The notes beneath the pieces are model-generated. The model saw only the letters and a list, made by a program, of their open reading frames with translations. It ran no database searches and was not told where the DNA came from. A stretch of DNA of 5,174 nucleotides from Oscillospiraceae bacterium (GTDB taxonomy: Bacteria; Bacillota; Clostridia; Oscillospirales; Oscillospiraceae). The stretch lies in contig JAIEIQ010000277.1 of assembly GCA_029065305.1 (NCBI GenBank), positions 1 through 5,174 of the forward strand, in the 5' to 3' direction. Each line of letters opens with the position of its first letter. Position 1 is the stretch's first letter. Positions 4,306 to 5,174 of this stretch are shown here, piece by piece. The translations under genes and the position numbers were made by a program.

Positions 4306-5174
4306 CGCTTCGGCCCTCAAGGGCGGCGAGCGGGCCAGCGCCCGGCTGCGGGCCCTGTACCGGCGGCGGGGCTACTGCCTCTACCGGATGAGCCGGTTTG
4401 AGGAGTATGAGCTCTACGCCCGCAACAGGCGTTTTCTGGTGAGCCGGGATATTCTCAGCTTTACGGACACGAACGGGCGGCTGATGGCCCTCAAGCCCGA
4501 CGTGACCCTCTCTATTATCAAGAACGCCCCGGACGCGGGTGAGGGGCTTCAGAAGGTGTACTACCACGAGAATGTCTACCGCACCTCCCCGGCGGCGGTG
4601 GGCTACCGGGAGATTATGCAGACCGGCCTGGAGTGCATCGGCCGGGTGGGGCTCCTCGAGGAGGGGGAGGTCCTATCCCTGGCGGCGGAGAGCCTGGAGG
4701 CCATCGGCGGGGCGTATCTGCTGGACGTGAGCCACCTGGGCTTCGCGGCGGGACTGACAGAGCAGCTGGCGGAGGCGGTAAGGCGGGACATTCTGGCGGA
4801 GCTGGGGCGGAAGAACATCCCGGCCCTGCGGGAGCTGTGTGCCCGGAGCGGCGTGGAGCACGCGTTGTCGGAGAAGCTGTGCGAGCTGGCGGGGCTCTAC
4901 GGCGGCGCGGAGCTGTTTCCACGGCTGGAGGAGCTGGCGGAGGACGGCGCCTCCCGGGCCGCCCTGGCGGAGCTGCGGACCCTGTGGGGGATGATGGAGG
5001 GCCTGGGGCTGGCGGAGCACCTGCGGCTGGACTTCTCCATCGTCAACGACATGAGCTACTACAACGGCCTCATCTTCCGGGGCTACCTGCCGGGGCTGGC
5101 CAGCGGCGTGCTGGCCGGCGGGCGGTACGACAACCTCTTGCGCCGTATGGGCAAGACCGGCGGGGCCGTGGGCT
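4298..5174 (+). CDS. hisZ: ATP phosphoribosyltransferase regulatory subunit (HisZ), cut by the window edge
   Basis: HisZ is a histidyl-tRNA synthetase paralogue that lacks aminoacylation activity and forms a complex with the short HisG, catalysing the first step of histidine synthesis (ATP + PRPP to phosphoribosyl-ATP). The 292 visible residues show ALKPDVTLSIIKN (64-76), the motif 2-like YYHENVYRTSP (88-98) with GYREIMQTGLECIG (102-115), and SYYNGLIFRGY (253-263) with AGGRYDNLLRRMG (273-285). In true HisRS the segment before YYTG carries an Arg (RGLDYY) that is absent here (VNDMSYY), which favours HisZ over a synthetase. The N-terminus is short and lacks the P-x-G-T-R-D segment of many HisZ and HisRS proteins. 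AGGAGG (4283-4288) precedes the ATG by 9 nt. The start lies inside yerC, 8-nt overlap, so translation is probably coupled. hisG is expected next. Confidence 0.9.
   Translation, partial: MFDASALKGGERASARLRALYRRRGYCLYRMSRFEEYELYARNRRFLVSRDILSFTDTNGRLMALKPDVTLSIIKNAPDAGEGLQKVYYHENVYRTSPAAVGYREIMQTGLECIGRVGLLEEGEVLSLAAESLEAIGGAYLLDVSHLGFAAGLTEQLAEAVRRDILAELGRKNIPALRELCARSGVEHALSEKLCELAGLYGGAELFPRLEELAEDGASRAALAELRTLWGMMEGLGLAEHLRLDFSIVNDMSYYNGLIFRGYLPGLASGVLAGGRYDNLLRRMGKTGGAVG

Noticed and set aside
3630..4391. 253-codon plus-strand frame spanning the araC start, the spacer and yerC
   Set aside because: It runs through two promoters and the divergent spacer and is out of frame with the well-supported yerC and hisZ. 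Its composition is typical of a shadow frame.
4214..5020. Several minus-strand frames opposite hisZ
   Set aside because: They are Pro/Arg/Ser-rich complements of GC-rich hisZ codons, lacking ribosome sites.

Overview
The window looks like chromosomal DNA from a GC-rich Gram-positive Clostridia-type bacterium. A gut Oscillospiraceae relative (Flavonifractor/Lawsonibacter-like) is my best guess. Reasons: strong AGGAGG ribosome sites, a lipoprotein sugar-binding protein with an LAAC lipobox, a YerC-type TrpR-like gene in front of hisZ, and GC-rich genes separated by AT-rich spacers. The genus is inference only.

Left part (1-2850, minus strand): a galactose/glucose-type (CUT2) ABC importer operon, read right to left. 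A promoter at about 2635-2640 drives a leader with two hairpins, then mglB (1425-2537, binding lipoprotein), then a 177-bp spacer with two more hairpins, then mglA (to 18-1247, dual ATPase). The permease gene would lie beyond the left edge. The most striking feature is an in-frame TAG at 18-20. It falls exactly where the second Gln codon of the C-loop motif GGNQQKV is expected in the second ATPase domain, and the homologous frame resumes directly behind it.

Middle (2851-3690, minus strand): an AraC-family regulator with its own promoter and its own terminator, placed just upstream of mglB. The mgl promoter has a perfect TATAAT but no recognisable -35. Instead it has two similarly oriented half-sites exactly 21 bp apart covering the -35 position, the classical layout of an AraC-type activator site. 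A 9-bp word from one half-site recurs over the -35 of the regulator's own promoter, which suggests autoregulation.

Right part (3934-5174, plus strand): a divergent promoter (TTGACT-17-TATCAT) reads yerC, a TrpR-superfamily regulator, and hisZ, the regulatory subunit of ATP phosphoribosyltransferase, which overlaps yerC by 8 nt and runs off the right edge. This is probably the start of a histidine biosynthesis operon controlled by its own first gene.

No RNA genes, insertion sequences, CRISPR arrays or prophage genes were seen. The system is a known type of sugar-uptake locus. The points worth a second look are the amber codon and the regulatory architecture, not a new gene family.
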